A DNA stretch of 15,365 bases from Bacteroidota bacterium (lineage in GTDB: Bacteria; Bacteroidota; Bacteroidia; Flavobacteriales; Flavobacteriaceae): assembly GCA_021793135.1 (NCBI GenBank), contig JAJYTI010000031.1, positions 1 to 15,365 of the forward strand. The letters are read 5' to 3'. Both the position numbers and the translations under genes were made by a program. The notes beneath the pieces were generated by a model, which saw nothing but the letters and a program-made list of their open reading frames with translations, did no database searches and had not been told where the DNA came from. Of the stretch, positions 1 to 8,190 are shown piece after piece. Within the stretch, counting starts at the first letter, position 1, and the number at the start of each line of letters is the position of its first letter.

Positions 1-237
1 AACAGAGAATAATAGAATATTTAATTGATAAAACTTTTATTATTATAAGCTTAACAAACTGAAAATCACACCATAAAACCTTTTAATATAAAAGTAAAAA
101 GCATGTATTCTTATACAATTTCAATTAATTATGTTATGAATTGTAAAAATATTCTGTACTTTTAAAACTATCACTATCGCACTTAAAGAACAACGATAGA
201 AACTTATCTATAACCTTTTTCAATTTAAAGGATAAAC
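1..237. other. AT-rich upstream region of the acyl-CoA ligase gene
   Basis: No coding frame of note is seen on either strand. Near its right end are a 7-of-8 match to the Bacteroidota -7 element (TACTTTTA, 157-164) without a good -33 partner, and an inverted repeat at 174-199. A Shine-Dalgarno-like AAAGGA (227-232) sits 5 nt before the ATG at 238. The region is probably the promoter and 5' leader of the ligase; anything divergent to the left cannot be seen. Confidence 0.4.
174..199. repeat. Inverted repeat in the ligase 5' leader
   Basis: CTATCG (174-179) and CGATAG (194-199) form perfect 6-bp arms around a 14-nt loop, 38 nt before the start codon. It could be a weak RNA hairpin or a protein-binding site. 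Arms this short can occur by chance, so no function is asserted. Confidence 0.3.
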
Positions 238-2025
238 ATGAATACAATAAAAAGACTTTTTGATTTTCCATATTATCAGCTTGAGCATAATCCATTAAAA
301 GTTGCTATAGCCACTAAAGTAAATGGAAAATGGGAAACAGTTTCTACACAAGAATATATTGATCAATCCAATCAATTAAGTAGAGCATTACTTCGAATGG
401 GCGTAGAACCGAATGATAAAATTGCAGTTATCTCGACAAACAATAGAACCGAATGGAATATTTGTGATATCGGAATTATGCAAATAGGTGCACAAAACGT
501 TCCTATATACCCTACTATATCTGAAAAGGAGTTTGCCTATGTATTAGGACATAGTGAGTCAAAATATTGCTTTATTTCAGATAAAGAAGTTTACGATAAA
601 GTAAAAAGTATAGCCGATCAAGTTCCTAGCTTAAAAGGTATCTATACTTTCGACGAAGTAGAAGGAGCTCCTAATTGGAAAGAAGTATTACAGAAAGGAG
701 AAGACACCAATAATCAAGAAGAAGTAGAAGCAAGAAAAAATGCTATTCATGAAAATGATTTAGCTACTTTAATTTATACATCAGGTACTACAGGAACTCC
801 AAAGGGGGTAATGCTTTCGCATAAAAACATCGTGAGCAATGCACTTAATAGTTCAGAAAGACTTCCATTAAGCGGAAGTGGTGAACAACGCGGTTTATCA
901 TTTTTACCAGTTTGTCACGTATATGAGCGTATGCTACTTTATCTATATCAATATTCTGGTACAAGTATATACTATGCTGAGTCGATCGATAAAATATCAG
1001 ACAACTTAAAAGAGGTTAAGCCTCACGTAATGACTGCAGTACCACGATTATTAGAAAAGGTCTATGATGCTATTGTAACTAAAGGTTCTGAATTAAAACA
1101 ACCATTACGATCTATTTTCTTTTGGGCAGTAAGTATTGCAGAAAAATGGGAACCATATAAAGCAAACGGCGCATGGTATGAATTTAAATTAAGCATCGCA
1201 AGAAAATTAGTTCTTAACAAATGGAAAGAAGCATTAGGAGGTAATCTTAAGGCAGTAGCATCAGGTTCTGCGCCACTCCAACCTCGATTAGCTAGAGTAT
1301 TTAACGCAGCAGGAATTCCTATTATGGAAGGTTATGGACTTACCGAAACTTCACCTGTAATTGCAGTAAACGACATGCGTAATCATGGCTTCAAAGTAGG
1401 GACAGTAGGAAAATTACTACGTGACACTGAAGTGAAAATTGCAGAAGATGGCGAAATACTGGTAAAAGGACCACAAGTCATGCTAGGTTATTTTAAAGAT
1501 CCAGAAAAAACGAAAGAGGTAATGACAGGAGATTTTTTCCACACAGAAGACATTGGAGAGATGGACGATGAAGGCTTCTTAAAAATTACCGATAGAAAAA
1601 AACAAATGTTCAAAACTAGTGGCGGTAAATATGTCGCCCCGCAAATTCTTGAAAATGCAATTAAACAATCTCGTTTCATTGACCATATAATGGTAATTGG
1701 AGAAGGCGAAAAAATGCCCACAGCGCTAATCCAGCCTAGTTTTGAATTTATAAAAGATTGGGCAAAGCTAAAAGGCTATAATATAGGCAATAGCTACGAA
1801 GAGATTTCTAAGAACAAACAAGTAATAGAAAGAATTCACGAAGATATTGCAGAATATAATAAGGAGTTTGGTAAGTGGGAACAAGTAAAAGATTTTAGAC
1901 TTACCCCAGATGAATGGACTATAGAAGGAGGACAACTCACCCCCACTCTAAAAACAAAGCGTAAAATAGTGAAAAACATTTATAAGGATCTATATAAAGA
2001 AATGTATGGCCACGAACCATACTAA
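238..2025 (+). CDS. Long-chain fatty acid--CoA ligase (AMP-forming)
   Basis: This 595-residue enzyme should convert free long-chain fatty acids to acyl-CoA using ATP and CoA, the entry step to beta-oxidation. The adenylate-forming P-loop motif YTSGTTGTPKG lies at residues 180-190. The second family motif YGLTET is at 366-371, followed by the C-terminal hinge and lid region (TGDFFHTEDIGEMDDEGF, then ITDRKKQMFKTSGGKY) around 432-470. The length and the late lysine-rich LTPTLKTKRK segment near the C terminus fit the long-chain (FadD15/ACSL-like) branch rather than acetyl-CoA synthetase. The ATG at 238 is preceded by AAAGGA at good spacing. It lies 142 bp upstream of a beta-oxidation operon on the same strand and very likely feeds it, although the gap and the palindromes within it suggest the operon has its own promoter. 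The exact chain-length preference cannot be read from sequence. Confidence 0.93.
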   Translation: MNTIKRLFDFPYYQLEHNPLKVAIATKVNGKWETVSTQEYIDQSNQLSRALLRMGVEPNDKIAVISTNNRTEWNICDIGIMQIGAQNVPIYPTISEKEFAYVLGHSESKYCFISDKEVYDKVKSIADQVPSLKGIYTFDEVEGAPNWKEVLQKGEDTNNQEEVEARKNAIHENDLATLIYTSGTTGTPKGVMLSHKNIVSNALNSSERLPLSGSGEQRGLSFLPVCHVYERMLLYLYQYSGTSIYYAESIDKISDNLKEVKPHVMTAVPRLLEKVYDAIVTKGSELKQPLRSIFFWAVSIAEKWEPYKANGAWYEFKLSIARKLVLNKWKEALGGNLKAVASGSAPLQPRLARVFNAAGIPIMEGYGLTETSPVIAVNDMRNHGFKVGTVGKLLRDTEVKIAEDGEILVKGPQVMLGYFKDPEKTKEVMTGDFFHTEDIGEMDDEGFLKITDRKKQMFKTSGGKYVAPQILENAIKQSRFIDHIMVIGEGEKMPTALIQPSFEFIKDWAKLKGYNIGNSYEEISKNKQVIERIHEDIAEYNKEFGKWEQVKDFRLTPDEWTIEGGQLTPTLKTKRKIVKNIYKDLYKEMYGHEPY

Positions 2026-2080
2026 CACTCTAGTAGTACTACCACACAACTTTGTTAAAACTCAGCACTTATATAAGTAA

Positions 2081-2105
2081 TCATTATTTTTAGTAAAAAT
2101 AATGA
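2081..2105. repeat. AT-rich 12-bp-arm inverted repeat upstream of the MarR gene
   Basis: TCATTATTTTTA (2081-2092) and its exact reverse complement (2094-2105) flank a single G at 2093. It lies 55 nt after the ligase stop codon. It has no U-tract after the stem, so it is not a standard intrinsic terminator. It could be a weak 3'-end hairpin or a second binding site in the regulator's promoter; its centre is about 51 bp from that of the palindrome at 2132-2157. Confidence 0.45.
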
Positions 2106-2131
2106 CAGTAATAAGGACTTAACTTTAACAC

Positions 2132-2157
2132 TATTTACTATGCGCGCATAGTAAATA
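2132..2157. promoter_or_regulatory. Perfect 26-bp palindrome, candidate MarR operator
   Basis: The half-site TATTTACTATGCG (2132-2144) is followed immediately by its exact reverse complement (2145-2157). It sits just upstream of a MarR-family gene and just upstream of a perfect -7 element, so it would cover the -33 and spacer region of that promoter. MarR proteins are dimers that commonly bind palindromes in their own promoters and block RNA polymerase. Binding by this particular protein is inferred, but length, perfection and position make an operator the best reading. Confidence 0.7.
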
Positions 2158-2162
2158 ATTTT

Positions 2163-2170
2163 TATATTTG
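2163..2170 (+). promoter_or_regulatory. Candidate -7 element of the MarR-fad operon promoter
   Basis: TATATTTG matches the Bacteroidota -7 consensus TAnnTTTG at every fixed position. No good TTTG is found about 19 nt upstream; that place is occupied by the palindrome, where TATG at 2139-2142 is the nearest partial match. If used, transcription would begin near 2175, downstream of the TTG codon at 2168 and upstream of the TTG at 2198. Confidence 0.5.
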
Positions 2171-2653
2171 AGTAACCTAAAACATATAGATCCACCATTG
2201 AAAGACAAAACAATAGATTATTTGCTGCGCAGCACCTGGATGCATGTACATAAAATGTACTCAGAAGAAGCTAGTAAAAAGGATAGTACTATGGCAACTG
2301 GATTTGCTTTAATAAACTTAGATCCAGACGAAGGCACTCCTTCTACTACTCTTGGTCCAAAAATGGGAATCGAATCTACTAGTGTTTCTCGTACATTAAA
2401 GTCAATGGAGAAACGTGGTTTAATAGAACGTAAGCCAAACCCAGAAGATGGTCGTAGTGTGCTTATATTTCTTACCCCATATGGAAAAGAAATGAGAGAG
2501 TACTCCAAATCTGTAGTACGTGCATTTGATGAAGCAGTTAAAGAAAACATTCCAGAAGAAGATTTAAATACATTTATAAATGTTGCACAAACAATAATTG
2601 ACTTAATAAACGATAACAAAATTCACAACAATAAATCAATAAAGCATGCATAA
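2168..2653 (+). CDS. MarR-family transcriptional regulator of the fatty acid degradation operon
   Basis: A 161-residue winged helix-turn-helix protein. The recognition-helix region reads GIESTSVSRTLKSMEKRGLIERKPNPEDGRSVLIFLT, with the wing carrying the DGRSVLI signature (family form DxRxxxxxLT). As the first gene of the unit, overlapping fadN by 8 nt, it is probably a local repressor relieved by acyl-CoA or fatty acid; the ligand is inferred. There is no ATG near the expected N terminus. The frame is open from 2159, and the usable starts are TTG at 2168 (protein begins MSNLKH) or TTG at 2198 (protein begins MKDKTIDYLL). The longer start is given here, but it lies inside a perfect -7 promoter element. 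As I remember flavobacterial homologues, they tend to begin at the KDKTIDY segment, so 2198 may be the true start. Confidence 0.87.
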   Translation: MSNLKHIDPPLKDKTIDYLLRSTWMHVHKMYSEEASKKDSTMATGFALINLDPDEGTPSTTLGPKMGIESTSVSRTLKSMEKRGLIERKPNPEDGRSVLIFLTPYGKEMREYSKSVVRAFDEAVKENIPEEDLNTFINVAQTIIDLINDNKIHNNKSIKHA

Positions 2654-5057
2654 GAGAAGAATTAGAAAAGTAGCGGTATTAGGCTCCGGAATTATGGGAA
2701 GTGGGATTGCTTGCCATTTTGCAAACATCGGAGTAGAAGTACTATTACTAGATATCGTACCTAATGAGCTAACCGATAAGGAGAAAGCAGCAGGACTAAC
2801 ATTAGAAGATAAAACAGTACGAAACCGAATTGTAAACCACTCATTACAACAAAGTATTAAATCGAAGCCTGCCCCACTCTATCATAAATCTTTTGCAGAT
2901 AGAATTACAACAGGTAACCTAGAAGACGACTTACATCGTATAAAAGATGTAGATTGGGTAATTGAAGTAGTCATAGAACGATTAGACATCAAGAAACAAG
3001 TGTTTGAGAATGTTGAAAAATATAGATCACCAGGTACATTAATTACTTCTAACACTTCTGGAATTCCTATTCATCTTATGAGCGAAGGAAGATCGGAAGA
3101 CTTCCAACAACATTTCTGTGGAACGCACTTTTTTAACCCTCCTAGATATTTAGAACTTTTTGAAATTATACCAGGACCAAAAACAAAACCAGAGGTTATT
3201 GAGTTTTTATCTGGCTATGGAGATAAATTTCTAGGTAAGACAACAGTAAAAGCAAAAGATACTCCCGCATTTATTGGAAACCGTATAGGTATATATGGTA
3301 TCCAGAGTTTATTTGATTTAGTAAAAGAAATGGGACTTACTGTAGAAGAAGTAGATAAACTTACTGGACCAGTTATCGGTAGACCAAAGTCTGCTACCTT
3401 CCGTACCATCGATGTTGTTGGACTAGATACCCTTGTACATGTAGCAAATGGAATATACGAAAATGTACCAGAGGATGAGGAACATGAAATATTCCAAACT
3501 CCTGATTATGTTCAAACCATGTTAGACAATAAATGGCTTGGAAGTAAAACAGATAATAAAGGTTTCTACCAAAAAGTAAAAGGTAAAGATGGTAAAAGCG
3601 TAATCCTTGCTTTAGACCTAGATACGTTAGAATATAGAGATCAAAAGAAAGCAAACTTTGCGACGCTAGAACAGACAAAACCTATTTCCAATCTTACAGA
3701 TAGATTCCCAGTTCTAGTTAATGGAAAAGATAAAGCTGGTGAATTCTACAGAAAGAATTTCGGTGGCATGTTTGCATATATTACCAATCGTATTCCAGAA
3801 ATAGCAGATGACCTATATCAAATAGACGATGCTATGAAAGCAGGATTTGGATGGGAAATTGGACCATTTGAAATTTGGGATGCCGTAGGAGTAGAAAAAG
3901 GAATGGAATTAATAAAAGATCTTGGAAAAACTCCAGCAACTTGGGTAAACGAAATGTTAGAGGCTGGCAAAAAGAACTTTTATAAAACCAAAGACGGAAA
4001 ACGTTATTTCTATGATGTAAAATCAAAAGACTACAAGCTTATTCCAGGTCAAGACGCCTTTATTATTCTCGAAAGTATCGACAAAGAAAAAACTGTATAT
4101 GAAAATAGTGGAATTCGCGTAACCGATTTAGGGGATGGAATATTAAATGCCGAATTCACTAGTAAGATGAATGCAATTGGAGGAGATGTATTAGCAGGAT
4201 TAAACAAAGCGATAGATATTGCCGAGAAAGATTTCGATGGTCTAGTAGTAGGAAACCAAGGAAAGAATTTCTCTGTAGGAGCAAATATTGGAATGATATT
4301 TATGATGGCAGTAGAGCAAGAATATGATGAACTAAATATGGCTGTAAAATACTTCCAAGACACTACCATGCGCCTTCGTTACTCTAGCATACCTACAGTA
4401 GTAGCTCCACACGGCATGACATTAGGTGGCGGATGCGAAATGGTATTACATGCCGATCGCGTGGTTGCAGCAGCAGAAAGCTATATAGGTCTTGTAGAGT
4501 TAGGAGTTGGTGTAATCCCAGGAGGAGGTGGTTCGAAAGAAATGGCACTCCGTGCTGGGGATTTATATAATAAAGGAAATGTAGAGCTAAATACTTTACA
4601 AGAATACTTCTTAGCAATAGGAATGGCAAAAGTTTCTACATCAGCATACGAAGCCTATGACACTGGAATTCTGAAACATGGAAAAGACATCGTGGTTGTT
4701 AATAAAAAGCGTCAATTAGCAGTTGCAAAACAAGTAGCAAGGTTAATGGCAGATCAAGGATATACACAACCAAAACAACGTACAGACATTCGAGTTCTTG
4801 GTAAACAAGCCTTAGGTATGTTCCTAGTAGGTACCGATAGTATGAAAGCTGGACATTATATCAGCGAGCATGATCAGAAAATTGCTAACAAATTAGCCTA
4901 CGTTATGTCTGGTGGAGATTTATCGGAGCCAACTCTAGTAAGCGAACAATACTTATTAGACTTAGAGCGCGAAGCTTTCTTAAGCTTGGCTACAGAGCGT
5001 AAAACACTAGAACGCTTACAGCACATGATTCAGAAAAACAAACCACTTCGCAATTAA
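2646..5057 (+). CDS. fadN: FadN-type 3-hydroxyacyl-CoA dehydrogenase / enoyl-CoA hydratase fusion
   Basis: This 803-residue bifunctional enzyme performs the hydration and NAD-dependent dehydrogenation steps of beta-oxidation. The dehydrogenase comes first: the Rossmann motif GSGIMG is at residues 13-18, Asp36 ends the second strand, SNTSG is at 135-139, and the catalytic pair is His161 (HFFNP) and Glu173. Dehydrogenase C-terminal domains follow. The hydratase/isomerase (crotonase) domain occupies roughly residues 490-700. It keeps both catalytic glutamates, Glu598 (GGGCE) and Glu618 (VEL before GVIPGGGG), at the 20-residue spacing of the family. This order is the reverse of E. coli FadB and matches B. 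subtilis FadN. Its ATG overlaps the MarR stop region by 8 nt, suggesting translational coupling, and fadA follows after 28 nt. The frame is intact and no key residue is missing. Confidence 0.95.
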   Translation: MHKRRIRKVAVLGSGIMGSGIACHFANIGVEVLLLDIVPNELTDKEKAAGLTLEDKTVRNRIVNHSLQQSIKSKPAPLYHKSFADRITTGNLEDDLHRIKDVDWVIEVVIERLDIKKQVFENVEKYRSPGTLITSNTSGIPIHLMSEGRSEDFQQHFCGTHFFNPPRYLELFEIIPGPKTKPEVIEFLSGYGDKFLGKTTVKAKDTPAFIGNRIGIYGIQSLFDLVKEMGLTVEEVDKLTGPVIGRPKSATFRTIDVVGLDTLVHVANGIYENVPEDEEHEIFQTPDYVQTMLDNKWLGSKTDNKGFYQKVKGKDGKSVILALDLDTLEYRDQKKANFATLEQTKPISNLTDRFPVLVNGKDKAGEFYRKNFGGMFAYITNRIPEIADDLYQIDDAMKAGFGWEIGPFEIWDAVGVEKGMELIKDLGKTPATWVNEMLEAGKKNFYKTKDGKRYFYDVKSKDYKLIPGQDAFIILESIDKEKTVYENSGIRVTDLGDGILNAEFTSKMNAIGGDVLAGLNKAIDIAEKDFDGLVVGNQGKNFSVGANIGMIFMMAVEQEYDELNMAVKYFQDTTMRLRYSSIPTVVAPHGMTLGGGCEMVLHADRVVAAAESYIGLVELGVGVIPGGGGSKEMALRAGDLYNKGNVELNTLQEYFLAIGMAKVSTSAYEAYDTGILKHGKDIVVVNKKRQLAVAKQVARLMADQGYTQPKQRTDIRVLGKQALGMFLVGTDSMKAGHYISEHDQKIANKLAYVMSGGDLSEPTLVSEQYLLDLEREAFLSLATERKTLERLQHMIQKNKPLRN

Positions 5058-5085
5058 AAATCAACACAACTCAAAAAAGAATAAA

Positions 5086-6279
5086 ATGAAAAACACAGCA
5101 TATATAGTAGGAGGATACAGAACAGCCGTTGGTAAAGCGCCACGAGGAGTATTCCGATTTACACGTCCCGACGAAATGGCTGCCGATACCATTAAGTATT
5201 TATTAAAAGACTTTCCACAGTTAGACAAAAAACGTATAGATGACGTTATTGTTGGAAATGCTATGCCAGAAGCCGAGCAAGGATTAAACATGGGACGATT
5301 AATCTCCTTAATGGGATTAGAAATAACCGATGTACCAGGCGTTACAGTTAACCGTTATTGCGCTTCAGGATTAGAAACCATTGCTACGGCTACAGCTAAG
5401 ATTCAAAGTGGCATGGCCGATTGTATTATCGCTGGAGGAGCAGAGAGCATGAGTCTTATACCTATGGGTGGATACAAACCCGTTCCAGATTACAAATTAG
5501 CTAAAGAAGGACACGAAGATTATTATTGGGGAATGGGGCTTACGGCAGAAGCAGTAGCTCGGAAGTATAACGTCTCTAGAGAAGACCAAGATAAGTTTGC
5601 ATTTGAATCCCATCAGAAAGCTTTAAAAGCACAAGCTGAAAAAAGATTTGAAAAACAGATTGTTCCTATCGAGGTTAAACAGAATTATATTGATGAAAAT
5701 GGCAAAAAAGCCAGCAGATCTTATACCGTTACACAAGACGAAGGACCAAGAGCAGATACCAGCCTAGAAGTATTAAGTAGACTAAGACCAGTTTTTGCTG
5801 CTAACGGATCGGTTACTGCAGGAAACTCATCACAAATGAGTGATGGAGCTGCCTTTGTTATGATTATGAGCGAACGAATGGTAAAAGAATTAAATATCGA
5901 ACCAATTGCTAGATTAGTGAACTATGCAGCAGCTGGAGTAGAACCAAGAATAATGGGAATTGGTCCAGTTGCGGCAATCCCAAAAGCACTTAAAAATGCA
6001 GGATTAAAACAAAGCGATATAGAGTTAATAGAATTAAACGAGGCTTTTGCTTCACAATCTTTAGCTGTTATCCGCAGTTTAGATCTAGACCCGTCTATTG
6101 TCAACGTAAACGGAGGAGCTATTGCTATGGGTCACCCACTAGGATGTACTGGAGCTAAACTTAGCGTACAGTTATTTGATGAAATGCGCCAAAGAAACCT
6201 GAAAAACAAATATGGACTAGTTACTATGTGTGTAGGAACAGGACAAGGTGCTGCAGGAATTTTTGAATACTTAAAATAA
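5086..6279 (+). CDS. fadA: Acetyl-CoA C-acyltransferase (3-ketoacyl-CoA thiolase)
   Basis: This 397-residue thiolase cleaves 3-ketoacyl-CoA with CoA to release acetyl-CoA, the last step of each beta-oxidation round. The full catalytic set is present: nucleophile Cys92 in VNRYCASGLETIA, His350 in GGAIAMGHPLGCTGA and Cys382 in CVGTGQGAAGIFE. The NEAFA motif that precedes the His loop is also visible. The length is normal for the family. It lies between fadN (28 nt upstream) and the acyl-CoA dehydrogenase (24 nt downstream) in the same operon, which favours the degradative thiolase over a biosynthetic acetoacetyl-CoA thiolase. FadN and FadA are expected to act together, as in other fadNA systems; the physical complex is inferred. 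Confidence 0.95.
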   Translation: MKNTAYIVGGYRTAVGKAPRGVFRFTRPDEMAADTIKYLLKDFPQLDKKRIDDVIVGNAMPEAEQGLNMGRLISLMGLEITDVPGVTVNRYCASGLETIATATAKIQSGMADCIIAGGAESMSLIPMGGYKPVPDYKLAKEGHEDYYWGMGLTAEAVARKYNVSREDQDKFAFESHQKALKAQAEKRFEKQIVPIEVKQNYIDENGKKASRSYTVTQDEGPRADTSLEVLSRLRPVFAANGSVTAGNSSQMSDGAAFVMIMSERMVKELNIEPIARLVNYAAAGVEPRIMGIGPVAAIPKALKNAGLKQSDIELIELNEAFASQSLAVIRSLDLDPSIVNVNGGAIAMGHPLGCTGAKLSVQLFDEMRQRNLKNKYGLVTMCVGTGQGAAGIFEYLK

Positions 6280-6303
6280 TAAACACACAACAACAATAAT
6301 ATC

Positions 6304-8106
6304 ATGAGCAATAACAAAGATAACCTTATCCGTGGCGGACAGTTTATAGTACGCGAAACAGATGCAAAAGACGTATTTACGCCTGAAGATTTCACAGAAG
6401 AGCAACAAATGATGCGTGATTCTGTAATAGAATTTGTAAACAAAGAAATCCTTCCTAACAAACCTAAATTCGAGCAAAAAGATTATGCATTAACCGAGAG
6501 TGTTATGCGTAAAGCAGCCGAACTAGGACTACTAGGGATTACCGTACCAGAAGAGTATGATGGATTAGGAATGGACTTCGTAACTTCTATGCTAGTTTGT
6601 GATCGTATTTCCGGAGTAACAGGATCGGTAGCAACTGCATACGGAGCACATACAGGAATTGGTACTATGCCAATTGCATTATATGGTAATGAGGAACAAA
6701 AGAAAAAATACTTACCAAAACTAACAACTGGTGAGTGGTTTGGAGCGTATGCACTAACAGAACCAGAAGCAGGAAGTGATGCCAATAGTGGTAAAACTAC
6801 AGCAAAGCTTAGTGAAGACGGCAAGCACTATCTGATTTCTGGACAAAAAATGTGGATTTCAAATGCAGGTTTTGCAAGTCTATTTATTGTATTTGCAAGA
6901 ATCGAAGATGATAAAAACATCACTGGTTTTATTGTAGAGTATGATCCCGAAAATGGTATTACTCTTGGTGAAGAAGAACATAAATTAGGCATCCACTCCT
7001 CTTCTACTCGTCAAGTATTCTTCAACGACACAAAAGTTCCAGTAGAAAACATGTTAGCGGGCCGTGGCGAAGGATTTAAAATCGCTATGAACGTACTTAA
7101 TATCGGTCGTATTAAATTAGCTGGAGCTTGTCTAGACGCACAAAGAAGAGTCTTAGGAATGGCTACCGAATATGCTAAAGAACGTAAACAATTTAAAACT
7201 CCTATTGCTGAATTTGGAGCAATCAAACAAAAATTAGCAGAAATGGCTACTAAAGCTTATGTAAGTGAAAGTGGTACGTACAGAGCTGCTAAAGATATTG
7301 ACAATAGATTAGAAGTAAGACTAGAGGCAGGCGAAGAAAGAGCTGCTGCGGAATTAAAAGCAGTAGAAGAATTCGCCATCGAGTGTTCTATTCTTAAAGT
7401 TGCTGCCTCGGAATATATGCAAGATTCTGCAGACGAAGGGGTACAAATCTATGGAGGTATGGGTTTCAGTGCAGACGCACCTATGGAATCTGCATGGCGT
7501 GATGCAAGAATCTCTCGAATTTATGAAGGTACCAATGAGATTAACCGCATGCTTACCATTGGAATGCTAATGAAAAAAGCAATGCGAGGACATGTAGATA
7601 TCTTACAGCCTGCTATGAAAGTAGCAGAAGAATTAACTTCTATCCCTTCTTTTGATACTCCAGACTATAGCGCATACCTATCTCAAGAAAAAGAGATTTT
7701 AAAGAACCTCAAGAAAGTATTCTTAATGGTTGCTGGTGCAGGAGTTCAAAAATATGGTGAAAAATTAGAAAGCCATCAGCAACTACTATTAGCTGTATCG
7801 GATATCCTAATCGAAATTTATATGGCTGAAAGTGCTATTTTACGTACTGAGAAAAACGCAGAGAGATTTGGAGAAGATTCTCAAAAAGTACAATTAGCAA
7901 TGACGCAATTATACCTATACAAAGCGGTAGATAAGATTACTCAAAAAGCTAAAGAAACAATCGTTTCTTCTGCAGAAGGAGATGAATTACGTATGATGCT
8001 TATGGGATTACGTAGGTTTACGAAATACCAAGATTACCCGCAGGTAACTGCATTACGTCATCAAATTGCAGATAAAGTTATTGAAACCGGAGGATATCAT
8101 TTTTAA
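6304..8106 (+). CDS. fadE: Acyl-CoA dehydrogenase, FadE type
   Basis: A 600-residue FAD enzyme that introduces the trans-2 double bond into acyl-CoA, the first step of the beta-oxidation spiral. It has the N-terminal helical domain (EEQQMMRDSVIEFV onward), the middle domain with the flavin/substrate motifs AYALTEPEAGSD and KMWISNAG, and the C-terminal helical domain. The catalytic base is Glu408 in YEGTNEINR. About 180 further residues follow the canonical roughly 400-residue core. That extra helical region is typical of the long FadE/VLCAD/ACAD9 group rather than the short-chain enzymes, and suggests long-chain substrates. It is the last gene of the operon, and a strong terminator begins 28 nt after the stop codon. 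Electron transfer flavoprotein would be its partner but is not encoded here. Confidence 0.94.
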   Translation: MSNNKDNLIRGGQFIVRETDAKDVFTPEDFTEEQQMMRDSVIEFVNKEILPNKPKFEQKDYALTESVMRKAAELGLLGITVPEEYDGLGMDFVTSMLVCDRISGVTGSVATAYGAHTGIGTMPIALYGNEEQKKKYLPKLTTGEWFGAYALTEPEAGSDANSGKTTAKLSEDGKHYLISGQKMWISNAGFASLFIVFARIEDDKNITGFIVEYDPENGITLGEEEHKLGIHSSSTRQVFFNDTKVPVENMLAGRGEGFKIAMNVLNIGRIKLAGACLDAQRRVLGMATEYAKERKQFKTPIAEFGAIKQKLAEMATKAYVSESGTYRAAKDIDNRLEVRLEAGEERAAAELKAVEEFAIECSILKVAASEYMQDSADEGVQIYGGMGFSADAPMESAWRDARISRIYEGTNEINRMLTIGMLMKKAMRGHVDILQPAMKVAEELTSIPSFDTPDYSAYLSQEKEILKNLKKVFLMVAGAGVQKYGEKLESHQQLLLAVSDILIEIYMAESAILRTEKNAERFGEDSQKVQLAMTQLYLYKAVDKITQKAKETIVSSAEGDELRMMLMGLRRFTKYQDYPQVTALRHQIADKVIETGGYHF

Positions 8107-8134
8107 ACCTATATCTAACTAACCAATAAAAAGC

Positions 8135-8170
8135 AGAAGCCGATTCAAAGTTTGAATCGGCTTCTTTTTT
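8135..8170. terminator. Strong intrinsic terminator between convergent operons
   Basis: AGAAGCCGATTCAAA (8135-8149) pairs perfectly with 8151-8165, and a run of T continues to 8170 on the + strand. Read on the - strand the stem is followed by GC and then TTTTT. It therefore ends the fad operon and can probably also stop susCD transcripts arriving from the right. Confidence 0.92.
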
Positions 8171-8190
8171 ACTTTAATGTAAATCGATTT

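Noticed and set aside
2031..2042. GTAGTACTAC palindrome just after the ligase stop as a terminator
   Set aside because: The arms leave no loop and there is no U-tract, so it cannot form a terminator hairpin.
2218..2619. Long open frame on the - strand opposite the MarR gene, and similar frames opposite fadN, fadA and fadE
   Set aside because: They lie wholly inside well-recognised genes, show no family features and have no promoter or start signals of their own; they are antisense shadows.
2646..5057. Possibility that the dehydrogenase-hydratase gene is two genes fused by a sequencing error
   Set aside because: The frame is continuous, both catalytic sets are intact, and this domain order is the normal FadN architecture.
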